64,000 nucleotides of DNA, from the NCBI RefSeq assembly GCF_000406165.1, contig NZ_CM001977.1:1413498-1477497 (forward strand). Reading direction: 5' to 3'. This DNA is from Dickeya zeae NCPPB 2538 (GTDB lineage Bacteria > Pseudomonadota > Gammaproteobacteria > Enterobacterales > Enterobacteriaceae). Of the stretch, positions 1 to 8,750 are shown in pieces (the stretch's first letter is position 1; every line of letters begins with the position of its first letter). The notes beneath the pieces were generated by a model. That model was not told the origin of the DNA. It was given only the letters and a program-made list of their open reading frames with translations, and made no database searches. A program made the translations under genes and the position numbers.

Positions 1-17
1 TAGCCGGATGACGTGAT

Positions 18-1451
18 ATGCAAGATGCACAACAGGCCCTGAAAGTGGGCCGTGATCCACGGATGCTGCCTGAGTACGAGGCGTTACGCGCGGAAATCAA
101 CAAGCTAAGCCATGCATCCCGCCCGGAAGTGGACTGGATGCGGGTGCACGATATGGCGACCGCGATTTTTGAAAAGCAGGGCGTCGACCTGCAAACCGCT
201 ATCTATTTCACCCTGGCGCGCTCGCGTCTGGCCGGGTTGAACGGTTTTACCGAAGGGTGCGAGTTTCTTGCCAACCTGATCGTGACCCAGTGGGAGAATT
301 TCTGGCCGCCGGTGCATCAGGAACGGGCGCGTATCGAAGTGCTGGACTGGTTTATCGCTCGCATCAGCGAGGTGATCCGCCAGTACGCCATCAGCCACGA
401 ACATAAGCGGCTGGTGTATCGCTGCGAGCGCGCGCTGCAACTGATGAGCGAAAAGCTGCATAACTCGGGCCTGAGCCGTATTCCGCGGGTGGAAAACCTG
501 CTGCACTTTATCGAAGGTTATACCCATCTGTTCGATGAAACCGAGATTGTGATTGTGTCTGACGATCAGACGCTGAAGAAACAGCAGGATATGCAGATTC
601 CGCCGATGGTGTTCTTCCAGTCTGATATGGAGCTGGGCGGCATGGCGTCTGCGGCGGCGGCGGCCCAGCCAGCGCTGCCGTCGGGCAGTATTCTGGTCGG
701 GCGGGAGAAAGGGCAGATGAAACCTACCGTATTGAAAATTGAAGCGCACCGTAAGCCGAAACCGGGCTGGTTCTGGTTTGCTTGCGGTGTGCTGAGCTGT
801 GCGCTGCCGGTAGCGGCCATTACCGGCTGGCAGTACTGGCAGAATCAGAAAGCCGAGGCGCTGGCGCTGTTACAGCAACCGGCGTACACGCTGCCTGCCG
901 CGCCGGATCACAACGACATTCGCCGGGTACGCATCGTGCTGGGTGAGCAGAAGCTGCAAAGCATGGAAGGCGAACTGATCAACCGCTATCAGGCGCAACT
1001 GGAACAGGTGAAAAACGCCTCGTCGTTCTACCTCTACCAGTATGGCGAGGGGCTTAAAGGCGTGATGCAACAACTGTATCCCGATTCGCTGGCGGTGAAA
1101 GAGATGGACCGACAGTGGCAGATAGCCCTCGACCGTCAGCAAGGTGACAAGCCGCCGCGTGTCAGCGGTTACGAGCTGGCGCGCGCCGAAGTGGGCGATA
1201 CCCTGCAACAGTTGCTGGATTTGGAAAAACAGCGCCGGACGGTAACCATTTCGTACTTGAAATCTCAACTTTATGATATCCAAAAAGATTTGTCCTCCGA
1301 CGTGCCTTTTGGCATTCGCCTGCGGACGCTGGAGGCGCGCAAAGCCGCCCGTCAGTCGCTGACCCCGGCGGAATTACGCGGTATGGAAGACGAACTGCGT
1401 GCTTTCACCATCCGGCTGTACCGTTTGCAACAAGGCGAGAGCGGCAGGTAA
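18..1451 (+). CDS. vasL: Type VI secretion ImpA/VasL-family protein
   Basis: This 477-residue protein has an ImpA-type N-terminal region (about residues 10-130, with the helical run QWENFWPPVH near residue 91), an Ala-rich linker (residues 210-222), and one clear transmembrane segment at about residues 251-270. A mostly helical C-terminal half follows and should be periplasmic. That layout is typical of VasL proteins encoded in type VI secretion clusters, which are accessory to the sheath and membrane complex. The ATG at 18 follows a GGATGA stretch, so the gene looks complete even though the window starts just before it. The downstream genes continue in the same direction. The family call is firm; the exact role within the secretion system is not established from sequence. 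Confidence 0.8.
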   Translation: MQDAQQALKVGRDPRMLPEYEALRAEINKLSHASRPEVDWMRVHDMATAIFEKQGVDLQTAIYFTLARSRLAGLNGFTEGCEFLANLIVTQWENFWPPVHQERARIEVLDWFIARISEVIRQYAISHEHKRLVYRCERALQLMSEKLHNSGLSRIPRVENLLHFIEGYTHLFDETEIVIVSDDQTLKKQQDMQIPPMVFFQSDMELGGMASAAAAAQPALPSGSILVGREKGQMKPTVLKIEAHRKPKPGWFWFACGVLSCALPVAAITGWQYWQNQKAEALALLQQPAYTLPAAPDHNDIRRVRIVLGEQKLQSMEGELINRYQAQLEQVKNASSFYLYQYGEGLKGVMQQLYPDSLAVKEMDRQWQIALDRQQGDKPPRVSGYELARAEVGDTLQQLLDLEKQRRTVTISYLKSQLYDIQKDLSSDVPFGIRLRTLEARKAARQSLTPAELRGMEDELRAFTIRLYRLQQGESGR

Positions 1452-1532
1452 AGACTGCCGTGAAGTAAATACTGGCGCGCTGGGCGGCATCGTCGGCCGC
1501 CCGCCGGATATCACCAGGGTAATGACGGTAAC

Positions 1533-2903
1533 ATGATGAGAAAAATACGATTAGTGGCGGCGCTGTCCTGTGGTTTGCTGGCCGCCTGTCAGGCACCGGT
1601 GTCGTCGCTGTCCGACGCGGATTTGCGCCAGTCGGCGGAGCGCGGCAACGGTGAAGCGCAGTATCGGCTGGCGAAGCAACTCGCTTCTCGCTCGCATTAC
1701 GTTGAAGCGATGCAGTGGATGCAAAAAGCCGCCGCCTTGACGGATGTCTCCGCTGCCAGCAAAGACACCCGCGCCGCAGCGGCATTACAGGTGGGTGACT
1801 GGTATCAGGCCGGATTGGGTGAGCCGAAAAATACGCCGCTGGCACGCCAGTGGTGGCAGAAAGCCTCACGGCTGGGGAGTGGCGAGGCGGGTTACCGGCT
1901 GGGGACCGATTGTCAGGCACAGCATCAGGGTAAACTGGTTGCCGCCTGTCTGGATGCTTTCGAACGTGCGGCGGATAACCAGTATGCACCCGCGCAACTG
2001 GTGGTCGCACAGTGGTATACGGCGCATCCCGGTGCGGAAAAAGAAGCGACCGGGTGGATAGAAAAGGCGGCGGATTTGGGCGATCGGGACGCGCAGTACC
2101 AGCTTGCCCAGCGCTATGAGCAAGGCAAAGGTGTCGCGAAGCGTACCGATCTGGCTGAGCGATGGTATTTCCGGGCGGCAGACCGGGGGCAACCGCAGGC
2201 CCAGTTGTGGATGGCAAAACATGCCGAGGGGAAAGACGCGCTCGACTGGTACCAGAAAGCGGCGGCTAACGGCGAAGCCGATGCACAACTGTGGCTGGCA
2301 CAGGCTTACCGCGACGGCAATAAAGGGCTGGTGAAGAACGACAAACAAGCGCACTACTGGTTGGATCGCGCTTCTGGCAAGGGCAATGGCGAGGCGGATT
2401 ACAAGCTGAGCCAGATGCAGTCAGACGCCACTAAACGGGAATACTATCTGGTGCTGGCGTCGGCGGCGGGGTATGTCCCGGCGTCGCGAGAACTGGGCAA
2501 CTGGTTGCTCAAACGCGGCGAACTGGAGCGGGCCCGCGAGGTGTTCGCCAAAGCGGCGGCGACCGGCGATACCGAATCCCGGCTGGCCTATGGCGAGATA
2601 TTGCGACTGGGTCAGGGCGGTAAAGCGGATTATGTGGAAGCGATGAAGCAATATCGCTTCGCGGCGCATGACGGCAACCGCATGGCACAGTATCGTATGG
2701 GCATGATGCGCCAGGATGGGCTGGGCGCGTCACGTAATCGTATCCACGCCTACGCCTGGTATTCGCTGGCGGCGACTGAAGGCATGGCGGAGGCGCTCGC
2801 TGCCCGTAATGACCTGGAAGCGACCATGCAGCCAGATGAGATTAAGGCTGCCCAAAAACTGGCGATGCACTGGTCAAGCGGGAAAGAGACCGATACGCAG
2901 TGA
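1533..2903 (+). CDS. Sel1-repeat lipoprotein
   Basis: This 456-residue protein starts with a lipoprotein signal (MMRKIRLVAALSCG, then lipobox LAAC at about residues 16-19), so it should be anchored in the outer or inner membrane after processing. The rest is a chain of Sel1/TPR-like repeats, visible as recurring units such as GNGEAQYRLAKQ, DRDAQYQLAQRYEQGKG and NRMAQYRMGMMRQDGLG, spaced at about 35-40 residues. Such proteins act as protein-interaction scaffolds. It lies 81 bp after the VasL-like gene in the same direction, so a role as a type VI secretion accessory is plausible but inferred from position only. Confidence 0.8.
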   Translation: MMRKIRLVAALSCGLLAACQAPVSSLSDADLRQSAERGNGEAQYRLAKQLASRSHYVEAMQWMQKAAALTDVSAASKDTRAAAALQVGDWYQAGLGEPKNTPLARQWWQKASRLGSGEAGYRLGTDCQAQHQGKLVAACLDAFERAADNQYAPAQLVVAQWYTAHPGAEKEATGWIEKAADLGDRDAQYQLAQRYEQGKGVAKRTDLAERWYFRAADRGQPQAQLWMAKHAEGKDALDWYQKAAANGEADAQLWLAQAYRDGNKGLVKNDKQAHYWLDRASGKGNGEADYKLSQMQSDATKREYYLVLASAAGYVPASRELGNWLLKRGELERAREVFAKAAATGDTESRLAYGEILRLGQGGKADYVEAMKQYRFAAHDGNRMAQYRMGMMRQDGLGASRNRIHAYAWYSLAATEGMAEALAARNDLEATMQPDEIKAAQKLAMHWSSGKETDTQ

Positions 2904-3007
2904 TGTGTGCGCTATGCCGTCGAAGGTGGGTCGGTAGTAATGATAAAATCAACGTTGCCAGCAATAACGTTGCTAAAAATAAAACCAATAAAACCCAAGG
3001 AAATTGT

Positions 3008-3940
3008 ATGAAACGGAACGGATATCTTGCTTTGCTGCTGGGTATGACGGCGTTGTCGTCGCAGGCGGAGGTGAAGACACCTTATCAGGTTGAACAGGGT
3101 AAGGTGGTCTACCGGGTGTCGGTGAATGCCGATCCGCAGGTGCTGGCCGGTGCAAAACCGGACGATTTTCGGGTGTTACTGCGGGAAAAGCGCGTTGCGC
3201 TGGCGGTATCCGGCTCACGTTACTACTGCAATCAGCAACCGCTGCCGAATGGCTTCAAGCCGGAAAGCGCCAAATTGCGCTATGACACGTTTCTGATTAC
3301 CAATGTCGGGTCCTATGTTGGTTGCGAGCGCATGAAACAGGACATTGACGCCGACAGTTTTCAGGCGCTGGATTTTCCGTTTTTCCGCGATCGTCACCAC
3401 ATCTGGTTGCCTGATGGTGAAGAACTGAGTGGTGTGGATGTCGCCAGTTTTAAAACACTGGCCAGAAATCAGGCGTTCGACAAGCAGAATTATTATTTTG
3501 TGGAGAACGAAACCAGCGTCATTCCCTATCAGAAATCAGCACCGAGCGCGGGTCAGTGTTTTGGCTGGGCGACTATCGACGGCAACCTGTATTACCGGGG
3601 TGAGCAGCGATCCGATGGTGATGCCGCCAGTTTCCGCTGTCTGACATTCAATACGGCGCTGGATAAAACCGGGTTCTATGTATTTGGGCGGGCGTATCCA
3701 GGCCTTCCTGACGGCGTGACAGCGGCGGATATCCGCATGCTGCCGAATAATGAAAAGCTGGCGACCGACGGCGAACACCTCTGGTTTTTGGGTGTAGAGC
3801 CGGTGCAACTGACCGGGTTGAGCCTGCGCGATGTTAAAGTCGAGCCGGATGCTAACGGTTATACCATCACGGATGGCAAGGCCCGCTGGTTGTGTGGCTC
3901 CGGTAAGGTCAATGATCGTCCGCTGTGTCGCAAGGGGTAA
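3008..3940 (+). CDS. Exported DKNYY-family protein
   Basis: The 310-residue product begins with a Sec signal peptide (MKRNGYLALLLGMTALSSQA). The body has repeating units built around a D-K-x-x-x-Y core (AFDKQNYYFVEN, ALDKTGFYVFGRAY) separated by 'F-x-x-L' strands. This is the pattern of the DKNYY family, whose function is unknown. I chose the ATG at 3008 because AAGGAA lies 5 bp upstream and the signal peptide starts exactly there; a longer in-frame reading from 2900 overlaps no signal. It is the third co-directional gene after the VasL-like and Sel1 genes and may be co-transcribed with them. Confidence 0.7.
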   Translation: MKRNGYLALLLGMTALSSQAEVKTPYQVEQGKVVYRVSVNADPQVLAGAKPDDFRVLLREKRVALAVSGSRYYCNQQPLPNGFKPESAKLRYDTFLITNVGSYVGCERMKQDIDADSFQALDFPFFRDRHHIWLPDGEELSGVDVASFKTLARNQAFDKQNYYFVENETSVIPYQKSAPSAGQCFGWATIDGNLYYRGEQRSDGDAASFRCLTFNTALDKTGFYVFGRAYPGLPDGVTAADIRMLPNNEKLATDGEHLWFLGVEPVQLTGLSLRDVKVEPDANGYTITDGKARWLCGSGKVNDRPLCRKG

Positions 3941-4038
3941 GCCGTCAGTTGAGCCGTAGATGTGCCGCAGATAAGCGGTGATGTGGCGAGAACAGGCCCT
4001 ATCCCAAGAGGGCAGGGCCGTTGTGATAGCGTGGAAAA

Positions 4039-4920
4039 TCAGGTTAATCCGGTGTTGATGCGCTTGCCGATGTCTTTGAGTTTGGAGAATTTTTCAAGTA
4101 ACTGCGGCGCATCATCCAGACTCATGACGAACATCCACAGGTAGGTCATGACGGAGTAGATGTGCCCGGCATTACTGTATCCCTTCACCAGCATCAGCAA
4201 GATCACTGCGCCGAAGAGCAATGCTGCCGCCACGCCGATAGACAGGTAACCCCAGGCTTCGCGGTCGGAAAGTCTGATCCGTAGTCTGGATAGCATGGCA
4301 TAGTGCCTGATAAGCGTGTGCGCTTTCGCCTGCCCGATCAGTCCCACCTCTTTTTCAAGGCGATTGTTCAGGCGGTTGTACAGGTATTCATTCTTGCGGA
4401 TATAGCCAGTCAGAAAGAAGCTAAAAACCAGCAGGATCGCCAGACAAAAAAAACCAGCCCAGAACTCAATCACCATTAACATCAATACTGCGCCGCTGAC
4501 CGAAAATAGCGAGGTCAACAGCACAGGCAAATGCACTTCGAAGAAATCCACAAATTCTCTCGATAAGGCTACCCGGGCGGCGACTGTCGACTGCGAATGT
4601 TGGCTTTCCCGCTGAGTGATAATCACCGGAACCGCCAGTTCGGCATAAATGCGTGAAAAAACGCGGGTATCGGCACTGCGTCTTGCCGCGCCGACAAACC
4701 ACATCAGTAGCACAATGAGGGCGTATACCAGTGCCAGTGCGACGTTACCACTAATAATCGCGTTGATGGCAAAGCCAGCAAATAGCGGGTATGTCAGCAG
4801 TAAGGTATTCTCTGCGATCACCAATCCAAAGGTCAGAAGTAATTTTTTATTGTGCAGTCGCATTAGCGCCTTAAGCGTCACCCAGGCGTTATGCGAAGCT
4901 GGCTTGCGATGAAACATCAT
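4039..4920 (-). CDS. ABC-type six-transmembrane domain protein without ATPase
   Basis: About 293 residues with six hydrophobic segments resembling the membrane half of an ABC exporter (segments near LTFGLVIAENTLLLTYPLFAGFAI, NVALALVYALIVLLMWFVGA, FSVSGAVLMLMVIEFWAGFFCLAILLVF, and a late pair ending in YLWMFVMSLDDAPQLLEKF). No Walker A or signature motif is present, so an ATPase partner, if any, is elsewhere. I start it at 4920 (MMFHRKP); the longer open frame to 5052 runs through the two operators and into the divergent tetR start. It is divergent from a TetR gene that probably controls it. Substrate unknown. Confidence 0.65.
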   Translation of the reverse strand: MMFHRKPASHNAWVTLKALMRLHNKKLLLTFGLVIAENTLLLTYPLFAGFAINAIISGNVALALVYALIVLLMWFVGAARRSADTRVFSRIYAELAVPVIITQRESQHSQSTVAARVALSREFVDFFEVHLPVLLTSLFSVSGAVLMLMVIEFWAGFFCLAILLVFSFFLTGYIRKNEYLYNRLNNRLEKEVGLIGQAKAHTLIRHYAMLSRLRIRLSDREAWGYLSIGVAAALLFGAVILLMLVKGYSNAGHIYSVMTYLWMFVMSLDDAPQLLEKFSKLKDIGKRINTGLT

Positions 4921-4945
4921 GAAAACTCGTGTTAAGATTAAAATA

Positions 4946-4961
4946 TTGAGCAGTTGCTCAA
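4946..4961. promoter_or_regulatory. Probable TetR operator 1
   Basis: TTGAGCAGTTGCTCAA: perfect 7-bp arms TTGAGCA/TGCTCAA around two bases. A second copy with identical arms lies 33 bp away (centre to centre), about three helical turns. Both sit in the spacer between the six-TM gene and the divergent tetR, so they are the natural binding sites of that regulator. Confidence 0.7.
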
Positions 4962-4978
4962 AAGTGGGAAAACTGTAC

Positions 4979-4994
4979 TTGAGCAAATGCTCAA
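4979..4994. promoter_or_regulatory. Probable TetR operator 2
   Basis: TTGAGCAAATGCTCAA: the same 7-bp arms as the site at 4946-4961 with AA in the middle. It ends 21 bp before the tetR start codon, a position suited to autorepression. Confidence 0.7.
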
Positions 4995-5015
4995 TGTCAA
5001 TGCGGGAGCAAGTGT

Positions 5016-5594
5016 ATGAAAAGTGAGTCGGGCAACGGGGTGAAAGAAACAATTCTGGATGCCGCCATCTCGTTGTTTAAGGAAAAAGGGGTGACGGCGG
5101 TGAAAACACGCGATGTCACTGACTTTTTGGGGATTTCACGCAGCCATATTTACCATTATTTTTCAGACTGGAACGGGCTGCGTGCTGCTGCATTTTTGCG
5201 CTTTATGCAAGCGGATCTGGATGATATTTCCACGCGGGTGAGCACATTGCCGCCAGAGTCACGCTTACCGGCGCTGATCGACCACTATCTTCCTGAATCC
5301 ATCGACGCAACCTGGGTGTTGTATAGCGATATCTGGAAATACGCGATGCATGACCCGGCATTGGCCAACATGATTGCCACGATGATCGCACAATGGGATA
5401 ACCTGATAGCGCAAATTATCCGTGACGGCATCGCTGCTGATGTTTATAAGTCGGTAGAGGTTTCACGCGTTGCCCGTCAGTTGGGGGCTGTGGTGAATGG
5501 CTATGCGGATACGCTGGCGTTGCACCCTGACCCGGCAAGACGAGCCAGGGCGCTGGACGATATTCAGGATCTGATACGGGTGTTGCTGCAGTAA
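5016..5594 (+). CDS. TetR/AcrR family transcriptional regulator
   Basis: A 192-residue protein with a typical TetR N-terminal helix-turn-helix (VKETILDAAISLFKEKGVTAVKTRDVTDFLGISRSHIYHYFSDWNGL, about residues 9-56 in total) followed by an all-helical ligand-binding and dimerisation domain. TetR proteins repress divergent or neighbouring transport genes and release DNA on ligand binding. Here the partner is the six-TM membrane gene on the other strand, and twin palindromes between the two genes fit that. It is convergent with the aminotransferase gene downstream. Confidence 0.85.
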   Translation: MKSESGNGVKETILDAAISLFKEKGVTAVKTRDVTDFLGISRSHIYHYFSDWNGLRAAAFLRFMQADLDDISTRVSTLPPESRLPALIDHYLPESIDATWVLYSDIWKYAMHDPALANMIATMIAQWDNLIAQIIRDGIAADVYKSVEVSRVARQLGAVVNGYADTLALHPDPARRARALDDIQDLIRVLLQ

Positions 5595-5639
5595 GGCGAG
5601 TGCCGTTTTGACCGAGCAATGACCCGCTACTACCGAGGC

Positions 5640-6500
5640 TTACCCGGCGGTCTGTTCGCGAATCATGGCGATATAGATGTCCCGCAACTGTCGTGCCAGC
5701 GGGCCGGGGCGACCTTCCCCGATGGTTACGCCGTCTATCTCCACCACCGGCCAGACAAAGGTGGTGGCGGAACTGATAAACGCTTCTTTGGCAGCCCGTG
5801 CTTCCTGCGGGCTAAACGCCCGTTCTTCTACCGTCAAACCGTGTTCGGCGGCAAGTTGCAGTAACGCCTTACGGGTAATGCCGTGCAGGATGTCATTACT
5901 CAGCGGCCGGGTGATCAGGTGGTTGTGGGTATCGACGATATAGCAGTTACTGGAGCTGCCTTCGGTCACCATGCCGTTTTCCACCAGCCAGGCGTCATCG
6001 GCACCCTTTGCGTGCGCCCACTCTTTCGCCATGCAAGCCATCAGCAGGCTGACGGTTTTGATGTCACGCCGATGCCAGCGCAGGTCCGGGCAGGTGATGA
6101 CGCGAATACCTTTTTCCGCACACGGGTGATGAATCACCGGGCGTGACTGGGTAAACAACACCAGTGTCGGCGCGGCGTCAGTCGGGAAGGCGAAATCACG
6201 ATCACCGGTACTGCCCCGACTGAGTTGCAGGTAGATACCGCCTTCTTCCAGCCGGTTTTGCTCGATAAGCTGCAGATGAATCTCCCGCAGCGCGGCCTGG
6301 CTGACGGGCAGATGCAGGTTCAGCTCACGACAGGAGCGTTCCAGCCGCGCCATGTGGCCGTCGAATTCCGCCAACCGACCGTTGACCACCGCCGTGACCT
6401 CATACACTGCATCAGCAAACAGAAAACCACGATCGAACACCGAAACCGTCGCGTGTTCCTCAGACAGATAGTGCCCGTTAACATAAACAGTACGTGACAT
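5640..6500 (-). CDS. dat: D-amino acid aminotransferase (class IV PLP enzyme)
   Basis: 286 residues of the branched-chain/D-amino-acid aminotransferase fold type IV. The PLP lysine is K148 in DIKTVSLL; the phosphate-binding stretch TEGSSSN follows about 35 residues later, as in Bacillus D-alanine aminotransferase. The family transfers the amino group between D-amino acids and 2-oxo acids. The start at 6500 gives a TAATG junction with the stop of dgcA (one shared base), and GGAG lies just upstream, so the two genes are translationally coupled. A branched-chain L-specific or lyase activity cannot be excluded from sequence alone, but the operon partners favour D-amino acids. Confidence 0.8.
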   Translation of the reverse strand: MSRTVYVNGHYLSEEHATVSVFDRGFLFADAVYEVTAVVNGRLAEFDGHMARLERSCRELNLHLPVSQAALREIHLQLIEQNRLEEGGIYLQLSRGSTGDRDFAFPTDAAPTLVLFTQSRPVIHHPCAEKGIRVITCPDLRWHRRDIKTVSLLMACMAKEWAHAKGADDAWLVENGMVTEGSSSNCYIVDTHNHLITRPLSNDILHGITRKALLQLAAEHGLTVEERAFSPQEARAAKEAFISSATTFVWPVVEIDGVTIGEGRPGPLARQLRDIYIAMIREQTAG

Positions 6501-7510
6501 TACACCGCTCCCGTTAAACAAGGGCGAGGGTGGCCCCACAGCCCGGTTTCAGATAAATACAGTTGGCTGCCGCGCCATTCCAGCCCGCCGACCCGGTCTT
6601 CCGCCAGCAGCAACGGCCCGTCAAGATCGACAATATGCGCACCCTGCGCCACCAGCGAGGCCGGTGCCATCGACAGCGAGGTACTGACCATGCACCCCAC
6701 CATGATTTTCAGCCCTTGCGCTTGTGCCGCCTGACGCAGCAACAGCGCTTCGGTCAATCCACCGGTTTTATCCAGTTTGATGTTGATCATATCGTAGCGT
6801 GTCGCCAGCCCCGGTAGCGTCCGGCGGTCATGGCAGGATTCGTCGGCACACAGCGCAATAGGGCGTGGCAGCGTGGCCAGTACTTCATCGCCGTGAGCCG
6901 GCAACGGTTGTTCAATCAGGCTCACCCCAAGACGTTGCAGTTCGGGTACCAGCTTCAAATACAGATCGGCAGTCCAGCCTTCATTCGCATCGACGATGAT
7001 CTGTGCCTGCGGTGCCCACTGGCGTACCGCCGCGACACGCTCGATATCATGTTCATCCGCCAGTTTCAGTTTCAGCAGCGGGCGGTGTGCGTGACGTTGC
7101 GCGGCCTGCGCCATCCGTTCCGGGGTATCCAGCGACAGGGTGAAGGCACTGACAACAGGCTCCGGGCGCGGTAACCCGGCCAGTTGCCAGACCGGTGTTG
7201 CCTGTCGCTGGCTGTCGAGATCCCACAATGCGCAGTCCAGTGCGTTACGTGCCGCACCCGGCGGCAGCAGTGTCTGTAAGGTTTGCCGGTCGAGCCCTTG
7301 TCGAACCTTGCCTTGTAACGCCGTCAATTGCGCTGTCACATCACTGATACTTTCACCGTACCGGGCGTAAGGGACGCTCTCGCCGTGTCCTTCAAGATGC
7401 CCGTCACGTACCGTGACTTTGATGACATCGGCGTGGGTTTTACTGCCACGTGAAACCGTGAAGGTTTCTTTCAACGCCCACCGCTCATGGGCGACGATTA
7501 ACTCTGCCAT
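6500..7510 (-). CDS. dgcA: N-acetyl-D-glutamate racemase / dipeptide epimerase (enolase superfamily)
   Basis: 336 residues with the full muconate-lactonising/epimerase set: KxK pair at K147 and K149, metal ligands D174 (DANEGW), E200 (IEQPLP) and D223 (ADESCHD), and the opposite-face lysine K245 (NIKLDKTGG). Members epimerise L-Ala-D/L-Glu; the branch next to DUF1611 genes is described as N-acetyl-D-glutamate racemase (DgcA). The ATG at 7510 is preferred because TAAGGA lies 7 bp upstream; the ATG at 7513 is an alternative one codon longer. It lies about 10 bp after dgcN and overlaps the aminotransferase start, so the three genes form one operon. Peptidoglycan-dipeptide recycling is the alternative role. 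Confidence 0.75.
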   Translation of the reverse strand: MAELIVAHERWALKETFTVSRGSKTHADVIKVTVRDGHLEGHGESVPYARYGESISDVTAQLTALQGKVRQGLDRQTLQTLLPPGAARNALDCALWDLDSQRQATPVWQLAGLPRPEPVVSAFTLSLDTPERMAQAAQRHAHRPLLKLKLADEHDIERVAAVRQWAPQAQIIVDANEGWTADLYLKLVPELQRLGVSLIEQPLPAHGDEVLATLPRPIALCADESCHDRRTLPGLATRYDMINIKLDKTGGLTEALLLRQAAQAQGLKIMVGCMVSTSLSMAPASLVAQGAHIVDLDGPLLLAEDRVGGLEWRGSQLYLSETGLWGHPRPCLTGAV

Positions 7511-7520
7511 CATGTGGTCC

Positions 7521-8513
7521 TTACAGTTGGTCGACGATGCGGCACACACCCTGACGGAAGGGGTCAACCACCGGCAATCCCAGTTGTTGTTCCAGTTTCG
7601 CCATATAAGCCAGCGCGTCCGCTTCGCTTAACTGCGCACTGTTGATAGAGACCCCAACGAAGCGAGCGTGTGGGTTGGTTAACCGCGCCATCGCCAGATT
7701 GAGGTCAATACAGGCTTGCAAGTCCGGCAGCGGATAGTCCACGCCCCGCATATGGGTGCGGGTTGGTTCGTGGCACAGCACCAGCGCGTCGGGCTGGGCG
7801 CCGTGGATAATACCGGTGGTTACCCCGGCGAAAGAGGGATGAAACAGCGATCCCTGACCTTCGATAATATCCCAGTGGTCAGCGTCGTTATCGGGGGCGA
7901 GGGTTTCCACCGCACCGGCGATAAAGTCAGACACCACCGCGTCAATACTCACACCCGCACCGGAAATCAGAATGCCGGTCTGGCCGGTGGCTCGAAAGGT
8001 GGCATGAGCGCCGCGAGCCAGCAGTGCCTGTTCAATGGCCAGCGCGGTGTACATTTTCCCGCAGGAGCAGTCGGTGCCGACCGGCAACAGACGTTTGCCA
8101 CTGCGTTTGCGGCCACTGGCTACCGGGAAATGCTGGGTCGGATGGCGCACATCAAACAGTGAGCGCCCGAGCCGGGTGGCCAGTTCGCTGAGTTCCGCTA
8201 CATCCGCCAGTTTATTGTGCAGGCCAGCCGCCAGGTCCATGCCGTACTCCAGTGCCTGACGCAGTATGGCTACCCAGGCATCAGAAATGATACCACCGCG
8301 GTTTGCTACGCCGATCACCAGCGTACGTGCGCCTGCTGCCCATGCCTCCTCAAGTGTCATATCAGGCAGGCCGCAATCCGCCTGGCATCCTGACATGCGA
8401 TACTGGCCGACACAGTATTCCGGATGCCATTGTTTAATGCCTATCGCCACTTTGGCGGCCAACTGGTCATGGGCATCACCCAGAAACAACAAATACGGTT
8501 TTTTGATTGTCAT
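7521..8513 (-). CDS. dgcN: DUF1611 protein, probable D-glutamate N-acetyltransferase DgcN
   Basis: 330 residues, DUF1611 family. A P-loop-like nucleotide-binding region is seen around KRLLPVGTDCSCGKMYTALA, with later conserved stretches GQTGILISGAG and EGQGSLFHPSFAGVT. A DUF1611 protein paired with an enolase-superfamily racemase was described in marine Pseudoalteromonas as a D-glutamate catabolic route: DgcN acetylates D-Glu and DgcA inverts the product. I start it at 8513 (MTIKKPYLLFLGDAHD) because GGAG lies 6 bp upstream; the upstream in-frame ATGs lack such a site. First gene of the three-gene operon. The acetyltransferase role rests on family knowledge. Confidence 0.75.
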   Translation of the reverse strand: MTIKKPYLLFLGDAHDQLAAKVAIGIKQWHPEYCVGQYRMSGCQADCGLPDMTLEEAWAAGARTLVIGVANRGGIISDAWVAILRQALEYGMDLAAGLHNKLADVAELSELATRLGRSLFDVRHPTQHFPVASGRKRSGKRLLPVGTDCSCGKMYTALAIEQALLARGAHATFRATGQTGILISGAGVSIDAVVSDFIAGAVETLAPDNDADHWDIIEGQGSLFHPSFAGVTTGIIHGAQPDALVLCHEPTRTHMRGVDYPLPDLQACIDLNLAMARLTNPHARFVGVSINSAQLSEADALAYMAKLEQQLGLPVVDPFRQGVCRIVDQL

Positions 8514-8720
8514 CGCCAACTCCATCATGAAAATAAAAAACAAAGAGAAAAGGCCGCCATCTACACGTGGATAAATCCATGAGTAAGAGGTATATATTCG
8601 TCATATTTCAGTTTGCCGGATTACCTGGCCTATCAATGAGTCTCGCGCTGTAGGGCGTGCCAGGCTGTGTTACAAGGCTCGAACAAGCCTTGCCCTAAAG
8701 GGCCAACACATGGTGTTGTC

Positions 8721-8750
8721 CTGCAAATCGAATTATTTAGGGTATAGATA
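8721..8750 (+). repeat. 30-bp dispersed repeat, copy 1
   Basis: Shares with copies at 9528 and 51552 the pattern CTGCAA, three bases, GAA, one base, TAT, three bases, GGGTATA. Copies 1 and 2 also share GATA at the end. All three are in the same orientation and intergenic. Function unknown. Confidence 0.7.
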
